64,000 nucleotides of DNA from Arcicella rigui (GCF_034929435.1 NZ_JAYFUM010000031.1:1-64000); one strand, 5' to 3'; positions 16,712-25,237 are shown, counted from the stretch's first letter. Numbers and translations: made by a program. Notes: generated by a model from the letters alone, not told the origin.

Positions 16712-17719
16712 ATGAAAAAACTTCGACATAAAAAGAACGTACTTGTTGAAGCCGAAGAAAAACGTAGAGACTTAGGTTTTGGCACACAGATTACTGACCC
16801 TGATACTCGACTATTGAACCGAGACGGAAGCTTTAACGTCAAAAGAGTTGGTGGTTCTTTCTGGGGGCAGTTTGATATTTTTAACCAGCTAATTATTTGT
16901 TCATGGAAACGTTTTTTTAGCCTTATTCTTGCTTTTTATTTAATCCTAAATTTAATTTTTGCGTTTATTTATCAAGCAGTTGGTATCGAAAATTTGTTGG
17001 GTGCAGACCAAACTAACAATCATTCCCGTTTTTTGGATGCCTTTTTCTTTTCGTCGCAAACACTTACGACGGTTGGCTACGGGCGGATTGCTCCTATTGG
17101 TTTTTGGGCAAGTACAGTGGCTGCCATTGAGTCTTTACTGGGTTTACTGATTTTTGCCTTAGCCACCAGTTTACTGTATGGACGCTTTTCGAGACCCGTA
17201 GCAAAAATCCTTTATTCTAATAAAGCGATTATTGCTCCTTATCTTGACATCACTGGATTTATGTTCAGAATTGTAAATGAACAAAGCCGACAATTGATTG
17301 ATATTCAAGTAGAAGTAGCGGTTTCGATGTTGGAAAAACAAGAAAATGGGAAATTTGTCAGAAGATATTATGGCTTGAATTTGGAACGAAGTAAGGTAAA
17401 TTTCTTCCCTGCAAACTGGACAATCGTTCATCCGATTACTGATAGAAGTCCTATTTTTGGCAAAAGCAAAGAAGAGTTATTGGACTGCGACGCAGAGTTT
17501 TTAGTCTTGATAAAAGCAACGGAAGAAACTTATAATCAAACCGTCAATTCAAGAACTTCTTTTCATGCAAAAGAAGTAACCGTGGGAGCTAAATTTCTTC
17601 CAATGTTTAGCGACGTTCAAGGAGCTGGAGTGATTACGCTCGACTTAAATAAATTATCGGACATTCAAGAAGTACCTCTTGTAAGTCAACATTTACCTTC
17701 ATCCGAAGCTTCTATTTAA
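16712..17719 (+). CDS. Inward-rectifier (KirBac-type) potassium channel
   Basis: A 335-residue channel. A cytoplasmic N-terminus with GSFNVKRVGG and a slide-helix segment leads to the outer helix (about 68-90). A pore loop follows with selectivity filter TTVGYG (119-124), then the inner helix (about 132-158) with the GLL gating region. A C-terminal immunoglobulin-like cytoplasmic domain (about 170-325) has NEQSRQLIDIQVEVAVSM and FPANWTIVHPI, typical of Kir channels. It conducts K+ across the inner membrane. The LD-carboxypeptidase gene follows 20 nt downstream, probably in the same transcript. Confidence 0.93.
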   Translation: MKKLRHKKNVLVEAEEKRRDLGFGTQITDPDTRLLNRDGSFNVKRVGGSFWGQFDIFNQLIICSWKRFFSLILAFYLILNLIFAFIYQAVGIENLLGADQTNNHSRFLDAFFFSSQTLTTVGYGRIAPIGFWASTVAAIESLLGLLIFALATSLLYGRFSRPVAKILYSNKAIIAPYLDITGFMFRIVNEQSRQLIDIQVEVAVSMLEKQENGKFVRRYYGLNLERSKVNFFPANWTIVHPITDRSPIFGKSKEELLDCDAEFLVLIKATEETYNQTVNSRTSFHAKEVTVGAKFLPMFSDVQGAGVITLDLNKLSDIQEVPLVSQHLPSSEASI

Positions 17720-17739
17720 TAAAGCTTCTATTTTCAAGA

Positions 17740-18648
17740 ATGATACAACCTAAAAATTTACAAAAAGGCGATACGGTTGGTTTACTGGCTTTGGCTTGTA
17801 AAGTTGACTTCCAAGCCTTAATCCCTGCGATTGAAATATTAGAAAATGTGTGGGGACTCAAAGTCGTTTTGGGTACTTCACTCAAAAGTGAGTTTCACCA
17901 ATTTGCAGGAACTGACGAAATTCGGGCAAATGATTTTCAAGAAATGTTAGACAATCCTACCATCAAAGCCATTTTTTCGGCTCGTGGTGGCTATGGAAGT
18001 TCTCGGATTTTAGACCAAATTGATTTTACGAAATTCGTTCAATCGCCAAAATGGGTCGTTGGCTTTTCAGATATTACTGCTGTACTTTGCCATATTCATA
18101 ACTTGAATATCGAAAGCCTTCATGCTACAATGCCTAAATTATTTCTTCAAGAAGGCGGAGAAGTTTCTTTAGAAAGTCTTAGAAAAATACTATTTGGTGA
18201 ATCTTTAAATTATACCATTCCATCACTTACGCTAAACCGTATAGGTAAAGCACAAGGACAATTAATTGGTGGGAATTTGGCGATTTTGACGCACATTATT
18301 GGTTCAAAATCTGACATTGAAACAGCTGGTAAAATTTTGTTTTTAGAAGATGTTAATGAATACTTGTATAGCATCGACCGCATGATGATTCAGCTAAAAA
18401 GAGCAGGGAAATTAGAAAATTTAGCAGGATTAATTGTCGGTCATTTTTCTGATTTGCAAGACAATACAGTACCTTTCGGAAAAACTGCTAATGAAATTAT
18501 TCAAGATGCCGTTGCAGGATATTCGTTTCCAGTTTGCTATAATTTCCCTGTGGGACATGAACCTGAAAATTGGACTATGCCAATAGGAAGACAAGTAAAC
18601 TTAGACATTCAAGAAACAGAAGTTAGCCTTCAAGAAGTATTGATGTAA
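17740..18648 (+). CDS. LD-carboxypeptidase (peptidase S66)
   Basis: A 302-residue S66 peptidase, a family that cleaves the terminal D-Ala from murein tetrapeptides during peptidoglycan recycling (LdcA) or inactivates microcin C (MccF). The nucleophile Ser is in VVGFSDITAVL, SARGGYGSSRIL is the conserved oxyanion/binding loop, and the Glu and His of the triad are expected in FLEDVNEYLYSIDRM and IVGHFSD. No signal peptide, so it is cytoplasmic. It follows the Kir channel gene closely and ends in an A/T-rich terminator. Confidence 0.9.
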   Translation: MIQPKNLQKGDTVGLLALACKVDFQALIPAIEILENVWGLKVVLGTSLKSEFHQFAGTDEIRANDFQEMLDNPTIKAIFSARGGYGSSRILDQIDFTKFVQSPKWVVGFSDITAVLCHIHNLNIESLHATMPKLFLQEGGEVSLESLRKILFGESLNYTIPSLTLNRIGKAQGQLIGGNLAILTHIIGSKSDIETAGKILFLEDVNEYLYSIDRMMIQLKRAGKLENLAGLIVGHFSDLQDNTVPFGKTANEIIQDAVAGYSFPVCYNFPVGHEPENWTMPIGRQVNLDIQETEVSLQEVLM

Positions 18649-18674
18649 ATATGCGTTTTGAAGTATTAATTATG

Positions 18675-18704
18675 AGATTCAATTGTCAAAAAATAATTGA
18701 ATCT
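18675..18704 (+). terminator. Terminator after the LD-carboxypeptidase gene
   Basis: AGATTCAATT (18675-18684) and AATTGAATCT (18695-18704) form a perfect 10-bp stem with a 10-nt loop, followed by ATTTTT on the plus strand. Confidence 0.65.
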
Positions 18705-18749
18705 ATTTTTAAAAAACTACTTTTGTTATAAATTCTCCTTCAAATAAAA

Positions 18750-18785
18750 CATCAGCGGAACGATTTATAAACCGTTCCGCTGATG
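18750..18785 (-). terminator. Terminator after the NeuD-like gene
   Basis: CATCAGCGGAACG (18750-18762) and CGTTCCGCTGATG (18773-18785) are a perfect GC-rich 13-bp inverted repeat. The loop itself contains the palindrome TTTATAAA. It lies 18 nt past the stop of the minus-strand acyltransferase and probably works in both directions between convergent genes. Confidence 0.75.
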
Positions 18786-18802
18786 CAATTTTTATCAAAA
18801 AT

Positions 18803-19453
18803 TTATACTTTCTTCGCTGGATTTCCGAAAACTGTTTCACGAGCTTTCACACTTTCAACCACTACCGAACCTGCTCCGATTCTTGCTCCTTTTCCGATTT
18901 TCACGCCTGAAACAATTGTTACGCCTGAGCCAATAAAAACGTTATCGTCAATAGAAACGCCCGAACCAATAATACTTCCCGAGCCGATTTGTACAAAATC
19001 TCCTATTTTGGCATCATAGTCGATAATCACACGGCTGTGGAGTAAATTATGGCTTCCGATTTCGGCACGTGCGTTAATGATTGTTCCTGCTGAAATCAAA
19101 TTTCCATGACCGATAGTAGCAGTAGCGGCAATGGCAGTTTGTTCGTGAATTGCATTTACAGGTTGTACTTTTTTATCGTTATGCAACATTTCTACCAAAT
19201 TCTGACGAACTTTCAATTCGTCAATAGCGATAAATACTTCACATCTTTTCCCGATTAATTTAGTATAATCTTCGTCGTCGGTACTTCCCATCACGATTAC
19301 ATCGTCGATTTCAGTATTATGTAATTCTTTGTTGTCGTCCAAAAAAGCATAGACTACCACATTATTTGTCTTGAAAATATCAAGGGCGACAGCTCCTAAA
19401 CCGCCTGCACCTAAAATCATTACTGGATTCTCCATACATTTTTCCTGATTCAC
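18803..19453 (-). CDS. NeuD/PglD-type sugar O/N-acyltransferase
   Basis: A 216-residue protein with an N-terminal Rossmann-like nucleotide-sugar domain (MILGAGGLGAVALDIF) and a C-terminal left-handed beta-helix of hexapeptide repeats (for example IGSGSIIGSGVSIDDNVFIG, IGKGARIGAGSVV). This is the NeuD/PglD layout, which acetylates UDP-sugars or sialic acid using acetyl-CoA. The start may be either M1 or M7 (MENPVM). No sugar-biosynthesis genes lie alongside: it ends a tight operon behind a carboxypeptidase and a CLC transporter, 9 nt from the former. Confidence 0.88.
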   Translation of the reverse strand: MNQEKCMENPVMILGAGGLGAVALDIFKTNNVVVYAFLDDNKELHNTEIDDVIVMGSTDDEDYTKLIGKRCEVFIAIDELKVRQNLVEMLHNDKKVQPVNAIHEQTAIAATATIGHGNLISAGTIINARAEIGSHNLLHSRVIIDYDAKIGDFVQIGSGSIIGSGVSIDDNVFIGSGVTIVSGVKIGKGARIGAGSVVVESVKARETVFGNPAKKV

Positions 19454-19462
19454 TGAATCAAG

Positions 19463-20734
19463 TTACAATTTTACTCCGTTATTAATTTTATAAATTACTT
19501 TTCCGTCTTTTACTAATTCAAAATCAGCTTTTTGCCCCAAACCAATTTCTTTTTCTGCACTGAATGTCAAGCCTGTGGCATCAATTTCGTCTGTACCAAA
19601 AAACACCGACATATCGCCAATCTCCTCAATTACAGAACTTTGTGTAAAATAGTCTCTGCCTTTTACAGGTTTTTCATTTCGATTAATGGCAATATCGGCT
19701 TGATAAGTACTATTTCCTTTTTTGATAGTGGCATTTCTAATAATTAAATCAAAAATCACTTTATCGTTTACAGGAATTGCATCGTACTCTTTGATATTTT
19801 CTTTTTCGTAAGATTTATCCGAAATCATTTTCAAACCCGTAAGGATTGAAACAAAATTTAGTTTTCGGATGTACTGTTTTTCTGGGTCTCCTTTGAAACC
19901 GCCCGATTCTATCAAAATCAAAGTCGAACCCCATTTTTGAATATTATCGCCAAAAGCTCTTGGTTCAAAATCTGAAGGCCACTTTCCAACAGCATTCGGA
20001 ATAAATGATTGCAAAGCATGATTCATTCCGACGATAATCAACATGGCTTTTTTGCGGGTTTCGTTTACTTCTTGAGCTTCGTTATAAGCCGTTGCCAAAA
20101 AAGAAATAGTGGCTAAATTTCCCGTTTTACCAGCCGAGTAACGTCTGCCTTTGTCGTGAAGATTGAATGAAAAATCAGGTTTTAAATCAAAAACTAATTT
20201 TTTCAATAAACGTCCTTCTGGACTTTGCAAAGCCAAAGCATCACGATTCATATCAATTCCCAAAGCAGTGTAGCGTGTCCAAGCTTCCGCCCCGTCAGGA
20301 TTCAACATCGGAACAAAATAAAAAGTGCATTCTTTCAGCAAATCTGTTCGCAATTGCGTCAGTGTTTGGTCTTCGTTGGCAGTACTTTTTTTATTTTCCA
20401 AGAAATTAAAAATGTCCATCAAAGCCATGGTTGCCGTAGCTTCATCGCCGTGCATTTGTGACCAAAGCAATACTTTGGTTTTTCCTGTTCCACATTTTAT
20501 CAAGAAAATATCTCTTCCTTCACTCGACTGCGTAGCTTTTGATACTTCAAACAAAGGATTTTTTTTCATTAGTTCAATTCTATCCACCAAAGTTTGGTAT
20601 CCGAATCTACGTTTTGTAACCGTTGATTCACGGAAAATATCGTGATTTTCGTGAAGTACTTTTCCTAAATTTTGAGCGTAATTTTCTGATATGGCATTCA
20701 TCATAAACATCAAGGTAATTATTATCTTTTTCAT
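19463..20734 (-). CDS. M14 zinc carboxypeptidase
   Basis: Start set at the ATG at 20734, where MKKIIITLMFMMNAISENYA gives a signal peptide; length 423 residues. Zinc ligands are in SQMHGDEATATMALMDIFN (HxxE) and FNLHDKGR (His). RDALALQSPEGR and the LIESGGFKG region supply the substrate pocket and probably the catalytic Glu. It hydrolyses C-terminal residues or a cell-wall/peptide amide outside the cytoplasm. The C-terminal third includes a beta-rich extension. It lies 8 nt after the CLC gene and 9 nt before the NeuD-like gene. Confidence 0.88.
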   Translation of the reverse strand: MKKIIITLMFMMNAISENYAQNLGKVLHENHDIFRESTVTKRRFGYQTLVDRIELMKKNPLFEVSKATQSSEGRDIFLIKCGTGKTKVLLWSQMHGDEATATMALMDIFNFLENKKSTANEDQTLTQLRTDLLKECTFYFVPMLNPDGAEAWTRYTALGIDMNRDALALQSPEGRLLKKLVFDLKPDFSFNLHDKGRRYSAGKTGNLATISFLATAYNEAQEVNETRKKAMLIIVGMNHALQSFIPNAVGKWPSDFEPRAFGDNIQKWGSTLILIESGGFKGDPEKQYIRKLNFVSILTGLKMISDKSYEKENIKEYDAIPVNDKVIFDLIIRNATIKKGNSTYQADIAINRNEKPVKGRDYFTQSSVIEEIGDMSVFFGTDEIDATGLTFSAEKEIGLGQKADFELVKDGKVIYKINNGVKL

Positions 20735-20742
20735 GGCTTTGT

Positions 20743-21981
20743 TTATAAAAAAGTTTCGTCGGGTTCTTGGTATTTTTTCACGGCTATTTTTTGAGCTGAA
20801 TAAATCCCCGCATGACCCGAAAATGCGTAAGCCATCACGCAAGCCAAAGCTAAATAAATAGCGGCATCAGCCCCAAACAATTCTATGCCCATCAAAGTAC
20901 AAGCAATTGGCGTGTTGGAAGCTCCTGCAAAAACACCGACAAAACCCATTCCAGCCAAAAGTGCTATGGGAAGCGGAATAAAATTCGTCAAAGCATTTCC
21001 CATCGTTGCTCCGATATAAAACAAGGGCGTTACTTCGCCACCTTTAAACCCTGAACCTAAAGTAAGCGATGTGAAAAAGATTTTTGCTAAAAAATCATAA
21101 AAAGGTAGTTTTTCGCTAAACGATTCAACAATTACTGGTACGCCCAAACCATTATACTTTGAAGTACCTACCGCAAAAAACAAAATGGCTAAAAGTACGC
21201 CACCGACTACGGGTCGCAGAGGTGGATAAGTAATTTTACTTTTGAATAAATTACTCCAAAAATGGGTGCTTTTGGCAAATAACATTCCGACTAAACCAAA
21301 CAAAATACCTGCAAGCATCGCCCACAAAATTGTCGGAATGGTTAAATGTGGCACTGCCGAAATGCCGTATTGCGTATGCCCGACTTGCCAAATTACTTGA
21401 CAAGTATAATCCGCAGCCAAAGCTGAAAAAAGACTTGGCAAAATGGCTTCGTAGCGTACTTTCCCGATAAAAGCTACTTCTAAAGCAAAAATTGTTCCTG
21501 CCAAAGGAGTACCAAAAACCGAAGCGAAACCAGCACTTATGCCCATCATCAACAATATCTTTCGGTCTAAGTCGTTGAATTTTAAAGGTTTTGTAAAAAA
21601 ATCAGCGATTGCACCGCCCATTTGTACAGCCGTTCCTTCTCTTCCTGCCGAACCTCCAACCAAATGCGTAAGCAAAGTAGTCAATAAAATCAGCGGCATC
21701 ATTTTAAAAGGAATTGTTTTTTCAGGATGCTGAATTTCTTCAATCAATTGATTATTTCCTTTTGCTACGTCTTGTCCGAAGTAATGATAAATAGCACCAA
21801 CCGCCAAACCGCCCAATGGCAAAAACCAAATCAACCAAGGATGATTTTCACGGAAGTGGGTCGTCCAATCGAGTGAAACTAAAAAGAAAGCCGAAGCAGA
21901 ACCAATTGCCAAACCGACAAGTACTGCCATTAAAAGCCACTTCAACGTGAATTTCAGCACAAAGATTTGTTGATTTATCAT
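20743..21981 (-). CDS. CLC-family anion channel/antiporter, possible fluoride type
   Basis: A 412-residue CLC protein with about ten membrane helices. The gating-glutamate motif is GREGTAVQ (113-120, E115). The C-terminal selectivity region GSGFKGGEVTPLFYIGATMG is present. At the position of the canonical GSGIP motif the sequence is KGNNQ (74-78), lacking the chloride-coordinating Ser. Together with GREGT this resembles the CLC-F fluoride/H+ antiporter branch; that subtype call is inference. No fluoride riboswitch was seen upstream. First gene of a three-gene operon. Confidence 0.88.
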   Translation of the reverse strand: MINQQIFVLKFTLKWLLMAVLVGLAIGSASAFFLVSLDWTTHFRENHPWLIWFLPLGGLAVGAIYHYFGQDVAKGNNQLIEEIQHPEKTIPFKMMPLILLTTLLTHLVGGSAGREGTAVQMGGAIADFFTKPLKFNDLDRKILLMMGISAGFASVFGTPLAGTIFALEVAFIGKVRYEAILPSLFSALAADYTCQVIWQVGHTQYGISAVPHLTIPTILWAMLAGILFGLVGMLFAKSTHFWSNLFKSKITYPPLRPVVGGVLLAILFFAVGTSKYNGLGVPVIVESFSEKLPFYDFLAKIFFTSLTLGSGFKGGEVTPLFYIGATMGNALTNFIPLPIALLAGMGFVGVFAGASNTPIACTLMGIELFGADAAIYLALACVMAYAFSGHAGIYSAQKIAVKKYQEPDETFL

Positions 21982-21995
21982 TTGTATTTTTTGTT

Positions 21996-22230
21996 GATTT
22001 CGGATTTCAGATGTTAGATTTCGGCTTTGTTAAAGGATTTCTTTTTTTACGTATTTTATTAAAAATAATATCATTTTATCCAATTCCCGAAATCAGAAAT
22101 CTCATTACCAAAATAGCTTTAAACTTTTGGACACAATTTGTGTTGGCGAATTAATCAAACAAAATTACGGAATGTATTTCAATATAATAAGCGTAATGAA
22201 TGGCGGATTGGAGATTTGGGATTTCGGATG
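21996..22230. repeat. Intergenic word repeat, GATTTCGG family
   Basis: The 388-nt gap between the divergent CLC and yceI genes (21982-22369) contains three patches of degenerate GATTTCGG/CCGAAATC words: 21996-22024 (one orientation), 22082-22105 (opposite), and 22205-22227. The first two can pair over at least 8 bp. The same words recur at 35396-35436, 37605-37640 and 62203-62240. The remainder is A/T-rich with the yceI promoter near its end. Confidence 0.65.
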
Positions 22231-22299
22231 AGCGAATGTGTAGCATTTTATTTTTTAATTATTTTTTTCAAAAAATTTTTAATTCAATTGAACCTATTC

Positions 22300-22307
22300 T
22301 ATATTTG
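22300..22307 (+). promoter_or_regulatory. -7 box for yceI
   Basis: TATATTTG matches TAnnTTTG exactly, 63 nt before the chosen ATG at 22370. No TTG at proper spacing was found. Confidence 0.45.
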
Positions 22308-22369
22308 TGTGTTATAACATTAAATGTATATACATTAAATATTTAAAAAACTTTTTAACTAACAATACA

Positions 22370-22897
22370 ATGGCAAATGCAACTTGGGCAATCGACGCTT
22401 CACACTCAGAAATTCAGTTTAAAGTAAAACACTTAGTAATTACAACAGTAACAGGAAACTTCAAAGAATTCAGCGGTTCAGTAGAAGCTGGTGATGATTT
22501 TGATGGTGCTTCTATCGCATTTGAAGCAAATGTTGCTTCAATCAATACAAACAGCGAACAACGTGACGGTCACTTGAAAAGTGCAGATTTCTTTGATGCT
22601 GAACAATTCCCAACTTTATCATTCAAATCTACTTCTTTCACAAAAGACGGTGACGATTTTGAATTAGTGGGTGATTTAACCATCAAAGATGTTACTTTAC
22701 CAGTAACTTTGGAAGTAGAATATAACGGAACTGCCACTGACCCTTGGGGAAATGTAAAAGCAGGTTTTGAATTGAAAGGTAAAATCAATCGTAAAGATTT
22801 TGGTTTAACTTGGAACGCAATCACAGAAGCAGGAAGTGCCTTGGTAAGTGAAGACGTAAAATTGATTGCGAATATTCAGTTGGTGAAACAAGCGTAA
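22370..22897 (+). CDS. YceI-family lipid-binding protein
   Basis: Start set at 22370, the ATG before ANATWAIDASHSEIQFKVKH, the classic YceI N-terminus; the longer frame upstream overlaps the promoter. At 175 residues it is a lipocalin-like barrel that binds polyprenoid or fatty molecules. Other hallmarks are FDAEQFPTLSFKSTSF, VGDLTIKDVTLPVTLEVEY and INRKDFGLTWNA. There is no signal peptide, so unlike the E. coli protein it should be cytoplasmic. A pirin gene follows in the same direction. Confidence 0.92.
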   Translation: MANATWAIDASHSEIQFKVKHLVITTVTGNFKEFSGSVEAGDDFDGASIAFEANVASINTNSEQRDGHLKSADFFDAEQFPTLSFKSTSFTKDGDDFELVGDLTIKDVTLPVTLEVEYNGTATDPWGNVKAGFELKGKINRKDFGLTWNAITEAGSALVSEDVKLIANIQLVKQA

Positions 22898-22938
22898 TTA
22901 ATTGTGATTGCGTGAATTGTGAATTAGTGAGTTTATCA

Positions 22939-22979
22939 TTTAAGATTTGTCAACTTCAGAAAAGATGGCAAATCTTAAA
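22939..22979 (+). repeat. Hairpin between yceI and pirin
   Basis: TTTAAGATTTG (22939-22949) and CAAATCTTAAA (22969-22979) form a perfect 11-bp stem with a 19-nt loop. It is preceded, right after the yceI stop, by GTGAATTGTGAATTAGTGAG-type words. AGCTCACAGCTC at 23000-23011, just before the pirin ATG, belongs to the GCTCACAGC word family. Confidence 0.6.
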
Positions 22980-23036
22980 ATTACAATTTCATTGCAGAAA
23001 GCTCACAGCTCAAAACTAATTTTAATCATTAAAAAG

Positions 23037-23783
23037 ATGGAAACTACATTCGGAACAGCCCTCAAAAAAACCTTACACAAAGCTGATACTCGTGGACAGG
23101 CTGACCACGGTTGGTTGAAAACTCGCTTAACGTTTTCTTTTTCGGGTTACTACGACTCTAAAAGAGTACATTTTGGCGTACTGAGAGTATTGAATGATGA
23201 CCAAATTGCTGGCGGAAGAGGTTTCGGAATGCACCCACACGATAATATGGAAATCATTACGATTCCGACAGAAGGTGTGGTTGAACACAGAGACAATCAA
23301 GGCAATCATGGTATTATTACGAAAGGCGAAGTGCAAGTAATGTCGGCTGGAACGGGTGTTTATCATTCAGAGTTTAACCATCTTAGTGACCAAACTTTAA
23401 AGTTGTTCCAAATTTGGGTTTTCCCGAATAAAGGAAATGTAAAGCCACGCTACGACCAAATGAAGTTTGATGTGGAAGCACAGCATAACAATTTTCAGTT
23501 GTTGGTAACGCCCATCGAAGCCAATATTCCTAATACTTTAGGCATTCATCAAGACGCTTATTTTAGTATGGGAAAATTTGAGGCTGGCAAAGAATTTACT
23601 TATAAAATCAACCGTGAGGGAAACGGCCTGTACATTTTGGTAGTAAACGGCAGCGTAAGTACTGCTGGCGAAGAACTAAGCTTGCGTGACGGTCTGGGAT
23701 TGGAAGGTATTTCAGCAATAAATTTCAAAACCGAAAATGGTGTTGAATTATTATTGATGGAAGTACCGATGGAATTAGAATAG
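23037..23783 (+). CDS. Pirin family protein
   Basis: Start set at the ATG at 23037 (METTFGTALKKTLHKADTRG), the conserved bacterial pirin N-terminus; the longer frame runs back through repeat-like DNA. Length 248 residues. The bicupin has metal ligands in GMHPHDNMEIITI (two His) and GVYHSEFNH, with a second cupin domain ending in LLMEVP. Bacterial pirins of this type often have quercetinase-like activity or act as redox-responsive regulators; which applies here is unknown. Followed by a 26-position hairpin. Confidence 0.9.
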   Translation: METTFGTALKKTLHKADTRGQADHGWLKTRLTFSFSGYYDSKRVHFGVLRVLNDDQIAGGRGFGMHPHDNMEIITIPTEGVVEHRDNQGNHGIITKGEVQVMSAGTGVYHSEFNHLSDQTLKLFQIWVFPNKGNVKPRYDQMKFDVEAQHNNFQLLVTPIEANIPNTLGIHQDAYFSMGKFEAGKEFTYKINREGNGLYILVVNGSVSTAGEELSLRDGLGLEGISAINFKTENGVELLLMEVPMELE

Positions 23784-23792
23784 TTTTTAGTG

Positions 23793-23888
23793 CTGAGTGT
23801 TGAATGCTGAATGAGGAGGTTTCGGAGTGAGGAGTTTTGAATGAGGAATAAAAGTAAAGTTACTCCTCACTCAGCATTCAACACTCAG
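23793..23888 (+). repeat. Long hairpin, GAGTGTTGAATG word family
   Basis: CTGAGTGTTGAATGCTGA (23793-23810) is the exact reverse complement of 23871-23888. After one mismatch the stem continues for 7 bp (TGAGGAG with CTCCTCA), giving 26 positions and a 44-nt loop (23819-23862). The loop contains further GAGTGAGGAG words. It begins 9 nt after the pirin stop. No long T-run follows. Confidence 0.85.
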
Positions 23889-23958
23889 TACTCAGAAAAC
23901 TCCGCACTCAAAAGTTTGTGTTACGCAAACAAAAATATCTACATTTGGTTAAGAGAGT

Positions 23959-23985
23959 AACAAATATGATTATTGCATATTTGTT
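23959..23985 (+). promoter_or_regulatory. Palindromic operator/promoter candidate upstream of crtZ
   Basis: AACAAATATG (23959-23968) and CATATTTGTT (23976-23985) are a perfect 10-bp inverted repeat with a 7-nt spacer. The right arm contains CATATTTG, one base off the -7 box. The site lies 75 nt before the crtZ ATG, so a dimeric regulator bound there could block or position RNA polymerase. Confidence 0.45.
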
Positions 23986-24059
23986 GTAATTAGTTTGTGA
24001 CTTGAAAATCTAATCACCAATCACTATTTACCAATAACTAACTCATAAACTTAATCAAA

Positions 24060-24515
24060 ATGCTTATCAAACTTATTTTATTATTCGGGACGTTTATTTT
24101 GATGGAAGGCACGGCTTGGTTTACACACAAGTATATTATGCACGGCTTTATGTGGCGTTGGCATCGTTCGCACCATGTTCATCACAATGAAGTACTTGAA
24201 AAAAATGATTTGTTTGCAGTAGTTTTTTCTACGGTTTCAATCGCTACGATTGCTTTGGGGAATTTTAATCCAGATTTCTGGTACTTATTTTGGATTGGCT
24301 TGGGCGTTACTTTATATGGAATTTTCTACTTTATTTTCCATGATGTAATTGTTCATCGCAGAATCAAAATCAAGTTTGTGGCAAAACATCCTTACATGAA
24401 ACGCATTATGAAGGCTCATTACATTCACCACAAAGTACATGAGCGTGAAGGTGCAGAGGCTTTTGGTTTTTTGTATGCCCCTAAGAAATACGAAGACACA
24501 AAAGTAAAATCTTAA
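24060..24515 (+). CDS. crtZ: Beta-carotene hydroxylase (CrtZ-type)
   Basis: A 151-residue membrane di-iron hydroxylase of the fatty-acid hydroxylase superfamily, with His clusters HKYIMHGFMWRWHRSHHVHH (HxxxxH and HxxHH) and, near the C-terminus, HDVIVHRR and HYIHHKVH. It adds hydroxyl groups at C3 and C3' of beta-carotene rings to give zeaxanthin. Four membrane stretches are visible. No other carotenoid gene lies in the window, so the pathway is dispersed. It overlaps the convergent exonuclease gene by 4 bp. Confidence 0.92.
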   Translation: MLIKLILLFGTFILMEGTAWFTHKYIMHGFMWRWHRSHHVHHNEVLEKNDLFAVVFSTVSIATIALGNFNPDFWYLFWIGLGVTLYGIFYFIFHDVIVHRRIKIKFVAKHPYMKRIMKAHYIHHKVHEREGAEAFGFLYAPKKYEDTKVKS

Positions 24516-25234
24516 ATTCTTTCGATATTTTCTTCTTTTACCAAATCCATACTTTGGTATTTCAAAAATACTTGTGCCAATACAATAATGTCTTCACGGC
24601 AGTAAGTGGCGATTTTAGCTAAATCGTTTTCTTTGTGATAAGTAAAATTCACTTTATCGCCCGATAATTCACTTTTGCTACTGGGAATATTGAACAAACA
24701 AGCCAATAAATCCAGTGAAATGTAGTGCTTTTTATCGCCAAATTTCCACATTTCTAAAGTATCGAAGTGCTGAATTTCCCAAGGTTTTTTGCCAGCAATC
24801 TGCAAAGCTCTCGGAATTTCGATGCCATTTACCAACATCCTTCTGCATAAATAGGGATAATCGAACTCCTTTCCGTTGTGGGCACAAAAGGCTAAATCAG
24901 CTTTATATTTTTTTTCAACAAGATTTTTGAATTCATTCAAAAGCGTTGCTTCGTCGTGTCCGCTGATAGATTTTACTTTCAAACAAATTTCTTGCTCATC
25001 GTTCCAATGAAAAAAGCCTAAACCAATGGATACAATTTTGCCAAATTCGGCATAAATTCCTGCTCTATCAAAGTAAAAATCTTCATCACTCAAAGTATTT
25101 GGATTTGCCAAGTAACTTGCTTTATGCAACCACAAAGCCTTCATTCTATCGGAAAGTAAATTAAAATCACTTTCACCCGAAACAGTTTCTATGTCGATAA
25201 ATAATAGGTTTTTAGCAAATTTTTGAAAGTCCAT
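24512..25234 (-). CDS. DnaQ-like 3'-5' exonuclease (PolB-exo type)
   Basis: A 240-residue DEDD nuclease. ExoI motif FIDIETV has D14 and E16, ExoII lies in AHNGKEFDYPYL, and ExoIII is in YCREDIIVLAQVFLKYQ. The fold matches the predicted PolB-like 3'-5' exonuclease family, stand-alone proteins acting on DNA or RNA 3' ends. The substrate is unknown. No polymerase domain is attached. The 5' flank consists of GCTCAAAGC-type repeats. Confidence 0.85.
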   Translation of the reverse strand: MDFQKFAKNLLFIDIETVSGESDFNLLSDRMKALWLHKASYLANPNTLSDEDFYFDRAGIYAEFGKIVSIGLGFFHWNDEQEICLKVKSISGHDEATLLNEFKNLVEKKYKADLAFCAHNGKEFDYPYLCRRMLVNGIEIPRALQIAGKKPWEIQHFDTLEMWKFGDKKHYISLDLLACLFNIPSSKSELSGDKVNFTYHKENDLAKIATYCREDIIVLAQVFLKYQSMDLVKEENIERI

Positions 25235-25237
25235 GAT

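Noticed and set aside
21982..22369. Fluoride riboswitch upstream of the CLC gene
   Set aside because: The conserved GGNGAUGG core and pseudoknot partner were not found on the minus strand; the gap is made of GATTTCGG words and A/T-rich DNA.
22947..23036. N-terminal extension of pirin
   Set aside because: The sequence is repeat- and hairpin-derived and unlike pirins; the conserved N-terminus begins at 23037.
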